NCBI RefSeq assembly: GCF_039535475.1
Contig: NZ_BAAAXG010000012.1
Coordinates: forward strand, 186,001-250,000
DNA: 64,000 nucleotides
Reading direction: 5' to 3'
DNA from: Streptomyces showdoensis
GTDB taxonomy: Bacteria; Actinomycetota; Actinomycetes; Streptomycetales; Streptomycetaceae
The notes beneath the pieces are model-generated. The model did no database searches. It saw nothing but the letters and a program-made list of their open reading frames with translations, and was not told where the DNA came from. This document shows, piece after piece, positions 51,985 through 59,965 of the stretch (position 1 is its first letter; every line of letters begins with the position of its first letter). Both the position numbers and the translations under genes were made by a program.

Positions 51985-52383
51985 ATGTCGTCCACTCTCA
52001 TGTGTTCTGTCAGGCCGAGGAAGCGGAGGCGCGCCATGCCCCTTCTGAGCACCGCCGGTCCGGCGGTCAGCGCCCACCGGGTGCGGCGGATGATCGGCGC
52101 CGCCCTCGCCGACGGTCCCGTCCCCCCGCCCGAGGAGCTCGCCCGGCGACTGGCCGTCAGTCCGCAGACCCTGCGCCGCCGGCTGGCCGCCGAGGGGACC
52201 ACGTACCGGCTGCTGCGCGACCAGGCCCGGCGCGACCACGCCCTCGCCGCGCTCGCCCGCGGCCCGCAGTCGATCGAGGGCCTCTCGCGGCGGCTCGGCT
52301 TCTCCGAACCCAGCGCGTTCCACCGGGCGTTCCGACGCTGGACGGGAGTGACCCCGGGGGCCTACCAGCGGCACGGGGGCTGA
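51985..52383 (+). CDS. AraC-type helix-turn-helix protein lacking an effector domain
   Basis: 132 residues (115 from the internal ATG at 52036). It holds a complete AraC DNA-binding domain: LARRLAVSPQTLRRRLAAEGTTYRLL and IEGLSRRLGFSEPSAFHRAFRRWTGVTPGAYQRHGG. Members with this C-terminal sequence normally carry an effector-binding N-terminal domain of about 200 residues, which is absent here; upstream bases do not encode it in any frame I checked. It is either a stand-alone DNA-binding protein or a remnant after 5' deletion. Confidence 0.75.
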   Translation: MSSTLMCSVRPRKRRRAMPLLSTAGPAVSAHRVRRMIGAALADGPVPPPEELARRLAVSPQTLRRRLAAEGTTYRLLRDQARRDHALAALARGPQSIEGLSRRLGFSEPSAFHRAFRRWTGVTPGAYQRHGG

Positions 52384-52536
52384 GGGGCGGGGGGAGTGGT
52401 GAGGCTGAGCCCTGATGCTGAGTCGTGAGGCTGAGCGCGGTGGGGTCGAGGGGTGGGGCCGGCGGTCGGGCTGAGCGGCGAGGCTGAGCGGTACGGTCAC
52501 GGCGGGCGGCCGCCGGGCCGTCCTACCGTCCCGGCC
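52384..52536. repeat. Low-complexity GCTGAG-rich gap
   Basis: The 153 bases contain imperfect repeats of GTGAGGCTGAGC-like units (for example at about 52398, 52427 and 52478). At the right end lies a -10-like TACCGT eight bases before the signal peptidase ATG. No gene seen. Confidence 0.5.
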
Positions 52537-53169
52537 ATGGAAGCGATCCCCCGGCCCCGCCGGCTCCCCCGGGCGGCGGCGGCCGTCCTCGGCTGCCTGG
52601 TCGTGCTCCTCCTGCTCGCGGGCGTCGCGGTGACGGTGCTGAGCGTGCGGGTCGAGGGGGCCAGCATGACCCCCACCCTCCACGACGGCGACCGGCTCCT
52701 CCCCGTGCCCGGCTCGGCGGGCGAGGTGCGCCGCTTCGACGTGGTCCTGCTGCGCTCGCGCCACCAGGACGCCCTGCTCGTGAAGCGGGTGATCGCGGTG
52801 CCGGGCGACCGGATCGCGATCGTGTCCACCGCGGACGAACCCTTCCGCGTCCTGCTCCAGGAGCACGGCGCCGGGCCCGTCCGCCGGGTGACGGCCCCTC
52901 AGTGGGCCGACCGGGCCCGGCGCACCGGCAACTGCTGCGGGCCGGACGGCACCCGCTCGGCGCGGCCCGCGCTGCGGACCGTACCGGCGGGCTTCTTCTT
53001 CTACCTCGGGGACAACCCGGACCTCTCCGACGACTCCCGCACCTACGGCTGGGGCGAGATCGCCCGGGTCGAGGGGCGGGTGGGGCTGAGCGGCGGTCCG
53101 CTGCCGACCTCGTCGCGGCTGGGCGGCCGGCCGGCCCTGGAGGAGGACCACCGGGGGGTGCGGCCGTGA
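52537..53169 (+). CDS. Signal peptidase I (S26 family)
   Basis: 210 residues. One N-terminal transmembrane helix (about 13-35), then the catalytic Ser in VRVEGASMTPTLHDGDRLL and the catalytic Lys in LLVKRVIAVPGDRI. The C-terminal box is FFYLGDNPDLSDDSRTYG. Two adjacent cysteines (NCCGPDG) in the middle are unusual. It would cleave signal peptides outside the membrane. A TACCGT element just before the ATG suggests leaderless expression. Many actinomycetes have several type I peptidases; this may be an accessory one. Confidence 0.85.
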   Translation: MEAIPRPRRLPRAAAAVLGCLVVLLLLAGVAVTVLSVRVEGASMTPTLHDGDRLLPVPGSAGEVRRFDVVLLRSRHQDALLVKRVIAVPGDRIAIVSTADEPFRVLLQEHGAGPVRRVTAPQWADRARRTGNCCGPDGTRSARPALRTVPAGFFFYLGDNPDLSDDSRTYGWGEIARVEGRVGLSGGPLPTSSRLGGRPALEEDHRGVRP

Positions 53170-53234
53170 GGGGCGGGGTGCCTCCCTGACTCGTGTCCGG
53201 AAGGGAGCGCCGGGCGGGACGTTCCGGATGCGAG

Positions 53235-53837
53235 CTAGGAGGCGGGGACCGGGTCCCCGGGGCTGCGCGCGATCCGCAGGAAGGTGTCCGCCACGCGGCG
53301 GGCCGACTCCTCGGGCGAGCCCGCGGCCTGGACCATGTGGCTGGCGGTCAGGCGCACGGCGGCGTCGACCGCCAGGTCCCGCGCGACCGGGTCGACGGCC
53401 GGCCAGGCCTCGGCCACGTAGGCGTCGGCCATCGCCGTGGCGGTGGCGAAGGCCGAGGTGGAGCGGGTGGTCAGATAGGGGAGCAGTCCGTCGTCCCCGG
53501 CGCTGGTGAGCGCCGCCTTCACCAGCGGGTTGCGGGCGGCGAGCGTCAGGGTGAAGCAGACGGCGGCCGACACGGCCGCCCGCAGGTCGTCCCGGTGCTC
53601 GTCGAGGGCTGCCTGGACGCCGACCAGGCAGCGTTCCAGCTCGCGTTGGAGCAGCGCCCGGCCGACCGCCTCCTTGGACGGGAACTCCGAGTACAGCGTC
53701 TGCCGGCTCACGCCCACGGCGGCGGCCACGTGCGCCATGCGCAGCTTCTCGAAGCCCCGCTCGGTGACGAGCTCGTACGCGGCGTCCAACAGGCGCTCGC
53801 GCAGCAGCGTGCGCACCGTCTCCCTGAACCTGGCCAT
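53235..53837 (-). CDS. TetR-family regulator 6, divergent from the DUF6230/DUF6114 operon
   Basis: 200 residues. DNA-binding domain LRERLLDAAYELVTERGFEKLRMAHVAAAVGVSRQTLYSEFPSKEAV; the ligand domain is Ala-rich. It faces the DUF6230 gene at 53975 across a 137-base gap with a promoter and inverted repeats, so it most likely controls that operon and itself. Confidence 0.87.
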   Translation of the reverse strand: MARFRETVRTLLRERLLDAAYELVTERGFEKLRMAHVAAAVGVSRQTLYSEFPSKEAVGRALLQRELERCLVGVQAALDEHRDDLRAAVSAAVCFTLTLAARNPLVKAALTSAGDDGLLPYLTTRSTSAFATATAMADAYVAEAWPAVDPVARDLAVDAAVRLTASHMVQAAGSPEESARRVADTFLRIARSPGDPVPAS

Positions 53838-53873
53838 CGGCCCAGCCTAGTCCAGCAGGAATTCAGGTCGAGA

Positions 53874-53915
53874 GTGTCCAGACTGTTGACACATCCTCTA
53901 ATACTGTCCAATTCT
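53874..53915 (+). promoter_or_regulatory. Promoter and inverted repeat before the DUF6230 operon
   Basis: TTGACA (53886-53891), 18 bases, AATTCT (53910-53915) is a plausible promoter with a consensus -35. GTGTC-N9-GACAC (53874-53892) overlaps the -35 and is a candidate TetR 6 site. ACTGTC or GACAGT half-sites recur at 53903, 53933 and 53957. Confidence 0.55.
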
Positions 53916-53974
53916 CGAACGAGTGGCCACGCACTGTCACATCCCCTCGACACCACGACAGTTGGAGAAGGCAC

Positions 53975-54676
53975 ATGACCGAAGAGACGAGACGGACGGC
54001 TCCGGAGCCGCGCGGCGTCACCCGCTGGCGCAGGTCCGTGTTCCTGGCCCTGCCGGCCGGTGCGGCCGTCGCCGGGATGGCCACGGCCATGGTGCAGGGC
54101 GCGCTCGCCGCGAACCTCTCGCTGACCAGCGTCCCCTTCACCCTCAGCTCCCGGACGGTCGCCGCGCCCACGGGCATCGGCGCCGTCATGCACACCGTCG
54201 ACGCGGGCGGACCCAAGGGCGCGGCCGAGGTCGGCATCGCCCAGGCCGGCCTCGACGGGCTCTGCGTCCACGCCACCCAGTCCGTCAACCTGCCGGTGAT
54301 CGGGAGCCTCGGCACCTGGTCGCTGAACATCTCCTCGCCGGCCGCGGCGACCCCGCTCACCTCCGACCAGCTCGCCGGGGGCGAGGGCCTCCAGGCGCGC
54401 AAGCTCATCCTCGACGCCCAGGCCCTCAAGACCTCCAAGGCCACCCTCACCGCGAGCGACGCCACGCCCAACGTGATCGGCGCCGCCGCCGACGGCAACG
54501 GCATCAAGGGGAGCGGCATCAACGACGGCACCCCGGGCCAGTTCGGCCTCGACGCCACCGGCGGCCGCACCACGATCGAGGGCCTCAAGGCCGACGCCAA
54601 CGGCGCGACCATCGCGGGCGCGATCACCCTGCCGGACCTCACCATCGGCATCGCCCACGGCACCACCAGCTGCTGA
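53975..54676 (+). CDS. DUF6230 family protein (first copy)
   Basis: 233 residues. A basic N-terminus with WRRSVFLALPAGAAVAGMATAMVQGALAANLS acts as signal peptide or anchor; the rest is a beta-rich extracytoplasmic domain with two cysteines (LDGLCVHATQSVNLP and the last residue Cys). These proteins are often labelled cholesterol esterase in databases, but I see no GxSxG nucleophile motif or other hydrolase signature, so that label is doubtful. GGAGAAGG precedes the ATG. First gene of an operon with alternating DUF6114 and DUF6230 genes. Confidence 0.82.
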   Translation: MTEETRRTAPEPRGVTRWRRSVFLALPAGAAVAGMATAMVQGALAANLSLTSVPFTLSSRTVAAPTGIGAVMHTVDAGGPKGAAEVGIAQAGLDGLCVHATQSVNLPVIGSLGTWSLNISSPAAATPLTSDQLAGGEGLQARKLILDAQALKTSKATLTASDATPNVIGAAADGNGIKGSGINDGTPGQFGLDATGGRTTIEGLKADANGATIAGAITLPDLTIGIAHGTTSC

Positions 54677-54818
54677 CCGGAGCCACCCGCACCACGAACC
54701 CCCCACCGGTCCGGGGCGCCGCACGGGACGCGGCGCCCCGGACCACCCGCCCTCCCCGGCTCCCCGGACCACCCCGTACGCACCCATCGACCGCCGCATC
54801 GACCGTTGCGAGGCCCCC

Positions 54819-55328
54819 ATGCCCCCGACCGACGACCAGACCGCCGCCCCGACCGCCACCCCGCCCTCCGGTCCCTCCGGTCCCTCCGGTCCTACCGGGC
54901 TCCGCCCCGGCCCCGGAGCCTCCGCCCCGCTGCGGGCCCGGCTAGCCTTCCGGCGCTGGCGCCGCACCCGGCCCTTCTGGGCGGGGATCTGGACCGGGCT
55001 CGGCGGCTTCGTGATCTTCTTCCTGCCGCTGGCCCCGCTCGGCAAGATCCTGCAGATCGGCGTCGGCGGCATCGCGGGCATGGCCGGCGGGGTCGTCCTG
55101 ATGGCGATGGCCCTGCTGATCCTGCTGCTGCCCGGCCAGCGGCACACGGCGGGCGTCATCGCCGTGATCGCCGGAGTCGCCTCGTTCCCGCTCTCCAACC
55201 TCGGCGGCCTGTTCCTGGGCATGTTCCTCGCCGTGCTCGGCGGCTCGATGGCCTTCTCCTGGCTGCCCGGCAAGCCGGCCGGACGCCCGCGGCGCCGCCG
55301 CGCCCACGAGGGGAGCGCGACCGCATGA
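54819..55328 (+). CDS. DUF6114 family membrane protein (first copy)
   Basis: 169 residues. A Pro/Gly/Ser-rich start containing three GPSGP-like units, then FRRWRRTRPFWAGIWTGLGGFVIFFLPLAPL and three further hydrophobic segments, with FPLSNLGGLFLGMFLAVLGGSMAFSW as the conserved end. Function unknown. It lies 142 bases after the first DUF6230 gene and overlaps the second (ATGA). Confidence 0.82.
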   Translation: MPPTDDQTAAPTATPPSGPSGPSGPTGLRPGPGASAPLRARLAFRRWRRTRPFWAGIWTGLGGFVIFFLPLAPLGKILQIGVGGIAGMAGGVVLMAMALLILLLPGQRHTAGVIAVIAGVASFPLSNLGGLFLGMFLAVLGGSMAFSWLPGKPAGRPRRRRAHEGSATA

Positions 55329-56086
55329 GTCCCCTGCCCGGCCCCCGCGAGGCCGCCCGCTCCCTGGCCCGCGCCGCCGCCGCGTGGAACACCGCCATGC
55401 TCGCCGAGGCGGCGGACGGCACCCGCCGCGGCACCCGGTGGGGGCGCGGCGCGTTCGCCTTCGTCCCCTCCGCGCTCGCCGTCGGCGCGCTCGGCGCCGC
55501 CCTGGCCCAAGGGGCCCTCGCCGCCAACTTCAGCGTCACGGGCCAGCCCTTCTCGCTCACCTCCAACGGCATCTCGGGCACCGGCTTCGGGGCCATCGTG
55601 AACACCCCGCCGGTCGGGCGCCCCGACGGCGGTACGACGACCGACACCGGCATGGCCCGGGTCGGCTTCGCCAGCGCGGGCCTCGCCGGACTGTGCGGGA
55701 TCGTCCACCAGTCGATCGCCGGGGTGCCGTACTCCCTGCTCCTGACGGCCGGCCAGAAGGTGACCGCGACCCCGCCCGGCACCTTCACCACCGACATCGA
55801 CGCCTCGAACCTGTTCATCCAGGCCACCGAACTGAAGTCGTACGGCCCCACCACCCTCCAGAACGCGGTGATCGGCCAGTCCGCCGACCAGGTCCTCGTG
55901 GACGGCAAGCCGCTCACCGGCGCCGTCCCCGGCGGCTTCGGGCTCGGCTCGGCCGGCGGACCGGGCGGCAGCTCGGTCACCCTGCACGGCCTGAACGCCA
56001 CGGCCTACGACGCCGAGATCGCGGGCGCCCTGGTGCTGCCCCAGCTCGACATCCGGATCGTCGGCGGATCGGCGGCGACGTGCTGA
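55325..56086 (+). CDS. DUF6230 family protein (second copy)
   Basis: 253 residues. A longer cytosolic N-region (about 45 residues) precedes RWGRGAFAFVPSALAVGALGAALAQGALAANFSVTGQPF, the signal or anchor. The beta-rich domain again has a cysteine after the conserved SAGLAGLCG and ends in Cys. It starts in the ATGA overlap with the DUF6114 gene, and its 3' end overlaps the second DUF6114 gene by seven bases. Confidence 0.82.
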   Translation: MSPLPGPREAARSLARAAAAWNTAMLAEAADGTRRGTRWGRGAFAFVPSALAVGALGAALAQGALAANFSVTGQPFSLTSNGISGTGFGAIVNTPPVGRPDGGTTTDTGMARVGFASAGLAGLCGIVHQSIAGVPYSLLLTAGQKVTATPPGTFTTDIDASNLFIQATELKSYGPTTLQNAVIGQSADQVLVDGKPLTGAVPGGFGLGSAGGPGGSSVTLHGLNATAYDAEIAGALVLPQLDIRIVGGSAATC

Positions 56087-56484
56087 GCGCGGCGGCCTCG
56101 CGCGCGGCCCTCGCGCGCGCCTGGTTCCGGGCCTTCCGGCGGACCCGGCCGTTCTGGGGCGCGGTGTGGCTGGTGGCGGGCGGGTGGACCGTGCTGCGCC
56201 TCTCCCTCAGCTCGGTCCAGCTGATCGTCAGCACCGGCTTCGGCGCGCTGGCCGGCTACCTCACCGGCGGCGGGATGATCCTGTGCGGCCTCGTCCCGCT
56301 GGTGGCCCCCCGGCAGCGCTACACCTTCGGCCTGATCGGCAGCGTGCTGGCCGTCGTCTCGCTCGTCGTGTCCAACCTGGGCGGCTTCCTCCTCGGCATG
56401 GCGCTGGGGGTGCTCGGCGGCGCGATGCTGGTCGGCTGGGGCCCGAAGCGGCCGCGCCGGAGCCGGCTCCAGGAGGCGCGATGA
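56080..56484 (+). CDS. DUF6114 family membrane protein (second copy)
   Basis: 134 residues from the GTG at 56080. WFRAFRRTRPFWGAVWLVAGGWTVLRL and the end VVSNLGGFLLGMALGVLGGAMLVGWGPKRPRRSR match the first DUF6114 copy; four hydrophobic segments. It overlaps the stop of the upstream gene and the ATG of the next, so it is translationally coupled on both sides. Confidence 0.78.
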   Translation: MLSAAASRAALARAWFRAFRRTRPFWGAVWLVAGGWTVLRLSLSSVQLIVSTGFGALAGYLTGGGMILCGLVPLVAPRQRYTFGLIGSVLAVVSLVVSNLGGFLLGMALGVLGGAMLVGWGPKRPRRSRLQEAR

Positions 56485-57092
56485 GCGGGATGCGGGCCTG
56501 GCGCCGGGCCCTCGTCGTCGGCGCCGTCCTCCTGGTCGCCGTCGCCACCGCGATCGGGCCCCGGCAGCTCAGCGGCGCCGCGCCCCGGGCCGCCGCGCCC
56601 GTGCCGATGGGGGTGCCGTTCCTGCCCTCGCCCGACCCCCTGGACGTGCGGATCGACAGCCTGCTCGCCGTCTCCCTCACGGTCGAGAAGGACGTGACGA
56701 TCCGGCTCTCCGACGGCAGCGAGGTGCGGACCAACAAGTACACCTTCACCAAACTGAGGATCCGCCGCCACATGAACGTGACCCAGCGCGCGGCGGGTCA
56801 CACCCTCACCATCGACGTGCCGGACGAGGGCTCGCTCGGCGGCTACGACAGCGCGGGCAAGGCCGAGACGACCGTGATGTGGGGCCGCATCGACCGCATC
56901 TGCGTCCTGCTCATCGCCTGCAACGTCCAGGGACTGCTCGACTGGTTCGGCCAGTTCATCCCCCTCACCGCGGGCGCCACCGAGTTCGCGGGCACGATCT
57001 ACGCGATCCGCACCGTCGACGACCACGCCGCCCTCGGCAGCACCGACAACCCCGTCCACCTGCCCGGCACGATCACGGTGACGAGCCCGTGA
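56481..57092 (+). CDS. Exported hypothetical protein of the DUF6230/DUF6114 operon
   Basis: 203 residues. An N-terminal hydrophobic segment (WRRALVVGAVLLVAVATAIG) indicates export; the rest is an extracytoplasmic domain with two cysteines (RICVLLIACNVQGLLDWFGQFIPL) and many beta strands. No similarity that I recognise to the DUF6230 proteins in detail, though length and topology are alike. It starts at ATG in an ATGA overlap and overlaps the following gene in the same way. Confidence 0.75.
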   Translation: MSGMRAWRRALVVGAVLLVAVATAIGPRQLSGAAPRAAAPVPMGVPFLPSPDPLDVRIDSLLAVSLTVEKDVTIRLSDGSEVRTNKYTFTKLRIRRHMNVTQRAAGHTLTIDVPDEGSLGGYDSAGKAETTVMWGRIDRICVLLIACNVQGLLDWFGQFIPLTAGATEFAGTIYAIRTVDDHAALGSTDNPVHLPGTITVTSP

Positions 57093-57799
57093 GCGGCGCC
57101 CCGGCCCCCGTGGAGGGGCGCACCCACTGGCGCCGCTCGCTCGCCGTCGCGCTGCCCGCCCTGCTCGTGGCGGGCGCCCTCGCCGGCGCGATGGCCCGGG
57201 GCGCGCTCGCCGTCGGGCTGCGGATGCAGGACCGGCCCGTCGACTTCACCACCAGCAGCCTGTACGGCACGCAGTACGGCGCCGCCGTCGTCGACCAGGC
57301 CGTCGCCCGGCCCGACGGCACCACCGGCACCGTGCGCGTACTGCGGATGGGCTTCGCCGACGGAGTCCTCAACGGGCTGTGCCTGAGCCAGCGCCAGCAG
57401 ATCGCGGGACTCACGTACACCCTGCTGCTGACCCTCGGCGACGGCGACCCCGGGACCTGGGAGATCAGGACCAGGAACACCGTCCTCGACCTGCGGACCG
57501 CCACCGGCACGCTCGACATGGACGGGATCGTCGACCTCAACGTCAACGGCGCCGACGTGCGGACCGTGAAGGACGCCTCGGGCGGCTACGTCGTCAACCC
57601 GCTGGACAGCCCGCAGCACCGCTTCGGGATCCAGGCCCGCTACGCCAAGTTCGACGCGATCACCGGCACCGCCCAGGACATGCAGATCCCCGGCCTGCTG
57701 ACCACCCCGCGGCTGAGCCTGTCGGTGAAGCGCGGCACGGTCGCCTGCCCGGGACCGGCCGAACCGACGGGCACGCCGGGGACGCCCGGGATGCCCTAG
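57089..57799 (+). CDS. DUF6230 family protein (third copy)
   Basis: 236 residues. HWRRSLAVALPALLVAGALAGAMARGALAVGLRMQDRPVDF is the export segment; the domain contains the family-like GFADGVLNGLCLSQRQQIAGLTYTLLLTLGDG and RFGIQARYAKFDAITGTAQDM. It ends in a short Pro/Gly/Thr tail. The GTG overlaps the previous stop. It is the last gene of the operon and converges on ridA with seven bases between stops. Confidence 0.8.
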   Translation: MSGAPAPVEGRTHWRRSLAVALPALLVAGALAGAMARGALAVGLRMQDRPVDFTTSSLYGTQYGAAVVDQAVARPDGTTGTVRVLRMGFADGVLNGLCLSQRQQIAGLTYTLLLTLGDGDPGTWEIRTRNTVLDLRTATGTLDMDGIVDLNVNGADVRTVKDASGGYVVNPLDSPQHRFGIQARYAKFDAITGTAQDMQIPGLLTTPRLSLSVKRGTVACPGPAEPTGTPGTPGMP

Positions 57800-57806
57800 C
57801 GGGTGG

Positions 57807-58217
57807 CTAGCCCCGGTCCTCCGGTATAAGCGCGAACGCCTCGATCTCGAGGAGGAGTTCGGGCCGGACCAGGGCGCTCACCTGCACCGCCGAGCTCGCC
57901 GGGAGCGGCGCCGCGCCGAAGGCGGCGTCACGGGCGGCGCGGACCGCGGGCAGGTGCGCCACGTCCGTCACGAAGTACGTCAGCTTCACGACGTCCCCGA
58001 AACCCGCGTCGGCCGAGGCCAGGCAGCGGCGCAGGTTGTCGAAGACCTGATGGGCCTGCGCCGCCGGGTCGCCGACGCCGACGACCGCCCCCGAGGCGTC
58101 GAAGGCGCACTGCCCGGACACGGCCACGAACCGGCCGGTGCCCCACACCACATGGCTGTACTGGGGGCTCGGCGCGAGGCCCTCGGGCGCGGGCACATGG
58201 GTCAGGTGCGTGCTCAT
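57807..58217 (-). CDS. RidA family protein
   Basis: 136 residues, the usual length for the YjgF/YER057c/UK114 fold. Seen: SHVVWGTGRFVAVSGQCAFD, QAHQVFDNLRRCLASADAGFGDVVKLTYFVTD, and LLLEIEAFALIP where the Glu of the deaminase site is kept. The Arg that normally binds carboxylate is probably in ALVRPELLLEIEAF. It hydrolyses reactive enamines or imines or has a related role. An inverted repeat overlaps its start codon. Confidence 0.88.
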   Translation of the reverse strand: MSTHLTHVPAPEGLAPSPQYSHVVWGTGRFVAVSGQCAFDASGAVVGVGDPAAQAHQVFDNLRRCLASADAGFGDVVKLTYFVTDVAHLPAVRAARDAAFGAAPLPASSAVQVSALVRPELLLEIEAFALIPEDRG

Positions 58218-58235
58218 GCGTCACATCCTGACGCA
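58217..58235 (-). promoter_or_regulatory. Inverted repeat at the ridA start
   Basis: TGCGTCA-CATCC-TGACGCA, 7-base perfect arms, beginning at the A of the ridA ATG (58217). It spans the region where the ribosome site lies and could be an operator or a leader hairpin. Confidence 0.45.
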
Positions 58236-58251
58236 CGCCACTGACAGTCCG

Positions 58252-58267
58252 GCCGGGCGGGCCCGGC
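58252..58267 (-). terminator. Hairpin after the secreted hydrolase gene
   Basis: GCCGGGC-GG-GCCCGGC directly downstream of the hydrolase stop on the minus strand. Compact GC-rich stem, likely terminator. Confidence 0.5.
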
Positions 58268-59872
58268 TCAGTGCCGGTGGCCGAGCAGCCCGTGCAGCGC
58301 GGTGCCGGCCGACGGGGCGCCCTCGCGCTTCGCCGCGGCCTTCACCGCCCGGGGCTCCGGCAGCGCCTCGCAGACCGCGTCCGTCTCCGAGCCGGCCGCG
58401 CCGCGCGGCACCGTGCCGGTGGCCAGGTACGCGTCGAGGTGGGTGTCGAGGCAGTCGTTGCCGGCCAGGGTCACCCCGTGGTTGCCGCCGCCCTGCTCGA
58501 CCACGAGGCTGGAGCCGCCCATCATCCGGTGCAGGGCGACCCCGCCCTCGTACGGGGTGGCCGCGTCGTCGGTCGCCTGGAGGATCAGCACCGGGGGGAG
58601 CCGGTCGTTGGTGACGTCCGGCGGGGTCAGCGACGCCACCGGCCAGAAGGCGCACGGCGCGTTGTACCAGGCGTTGTTCCAGGTGGAGAACGGCGCCTTG
58701 GCGTGCGCCTCCCAGTTGTCCTTGCGCCACACGTTCCAGTCGCGGGGCCAGGCGGCGTCGCGGCACTGGACGCTCGTGTAGACCGAGTAGCCGTTGTCCG
58801 CGGCGGCGTCCGCGGCGCCGTAGGTCTCGTAGGCCTTCACCAGCGGCGCGGGGTCGGCGTCGTTGACGTAGGCGGCGAACGCGGCCGCGAGCGGCGGCCA
58901 GTAGCCGTCGTAGTAGCCGCCCGGCAGGAAGGTGTCCTCCAGCTCGGCCGGACCGACCTTGCCGCCGGCCGGCTCGGCGCGCAGCGCCTCGCGCATCCGG
59001 TACCAGGCCGCGTCGACCTCGGCGGGGTCGGTGCCGAGCCCGTACGTGGCGTCGTTGCGGGCCACCCAGGCGGTGAAGTCCTTGTGCCGGGTGTCGAAGG
59101 CGTAGTCCTGCGCGAGGTTGTCCTCGTACCAGACGCCGTGCGGGTTGACGACGGAGTCGAGGGCCATGCGGCGGACCCGCTCGGGGAACAGCCGGGCGTA
59201 CACGGCGCCCAGGTAGGTGCCGTAGGAGTAGCCGAGGTAGTTGACCTTCGGCGCGCCGAGCGCCGCGCGGATCGCGTCGAGGTCCCGGGCGGTGGAGACG
59301 GTGTCGATGTACGGCAGGACGTCGGCGTACTTGTCGCCGCAGGCCTTGGCGAAGGCCTGGGCGCGCTCCATGCCGGCCCGCTCCTCCTCGGCGCCGCGCG
59401 GGACGGAGTCGGGGCGGACGGGGGCGAAGTGGCCGGGGCGGCAGTCCAGGGCGGGCTCGCTCCCGCCGACCCCGCGCGGGTCGAAGCCGATGACGTCGTA
59501 CTGCGCGGCCACCTCCGGCTTGAGCGAGGCCGCCACGTAGCCGGCCATCCCGCGGCCGCTGCCGCCCGGACCGCCCGGGTTGACGAGCAGCGGCCCCTGG
59601 TAGGCCTTGGCCGTGTGCGCGACCCGGGTGAGCGCCAGCCGGATCGTCCGGCCGGTGGGGCGGTCGTGGTTCAGCGGCACCTTGAGGGTGGCGCACTGGA
59701 GCCTCGGGTAGGCCTTGGTGCCGCAGCCGGTCCAGAGCAGCGGGGCGGCGGGACGGGCGGCCGGGGCGGGCCCGTCGGGGGTGGTGCCGGTGGCTGCGGA
59801 CGCGGGCAGGACGGTGACCGTCCCGGCGACCAGCGCCCCAGCGGCGATCAGCGTTCCTGCGCGTGGTTTCAT
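58268..59872 (-). CDS. Secreted alpha/beta hydrolase, tripeptidyl-aminopeptidase-like
   Basis: 534 residues. Signal peptide MKPRAGTLIAAGALVAGTVTVLPASAATG. Alpha/beta hydrolase with oxyanion region LLVNPGGPGGSG, strand and turn YDVIGFDPRGVGGSEP, nucleophile Ser in NYLGYSYGTYLGA, acid Asp in ILQATDDAATPYEGG, and catalytic His in QGGGNHGVT. Three or more cysteine pairs suit an exported protein. It matches the Streptomyces mycelium-associated proteinase and tripeptidyl-aminopeptidase group, which cleaves N-terminal tripeptides. ATG start. Confidence 0.88.
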   Translation of the reverse strand: MKPRAGTLIAAGALVAGTVTVLPASAATGTTPDGPAPAARPAAPLLWTGCGTKAYPRLQCATLKVPLNHDRPTGRTIRLALTRVAHTAKAYQGPLLVNPGGPGGSGRGMAGYVAASLKPEVAAQYDVIGFDPRGVGGSEPALDCRPGHFAPVRPDSVPRGAEEERAGMERAQAFAKACGDKYADVLPYIDTVSTARDLDAIRAALGAPKVNYLGYSYGTYLGAVYARLFPERVRRMALDSVVNPHGVWYEDNLAQDYAFDTRHKDFTAWVARNDATYGLGTDPAEVDAAWYRMREALRAEPAGGKVGPAELEDTFLPGGYYDGYWPPLAAAFAAYVNDADPAPLVKAYETYGAADAAADNGYSVYTSVQCRDAAWPRDWNVWRKDNWEAHAKAPFSTWNNAWYNAPCAFWPVASLTPPDVTNDRLPPVLILQATDDAATPYEGGVALHRMMGGSSLVVEQGGGNHGVTLAGNDCLDTHLDAYLATGTVPRGAAGSETDAVCEALPEPRAVKAAAKREGAPSAGTALHGLLGHRH

Positions 59873-59965
59873 ACGGCGTCCGTGCCCCGAACACGGTCCG
59901 GAAGGACCGGTTCCGGCCAGAGTTGACCCGATCAGAGGACGTTCCGGCGCCCCCGGTACGTCGAT

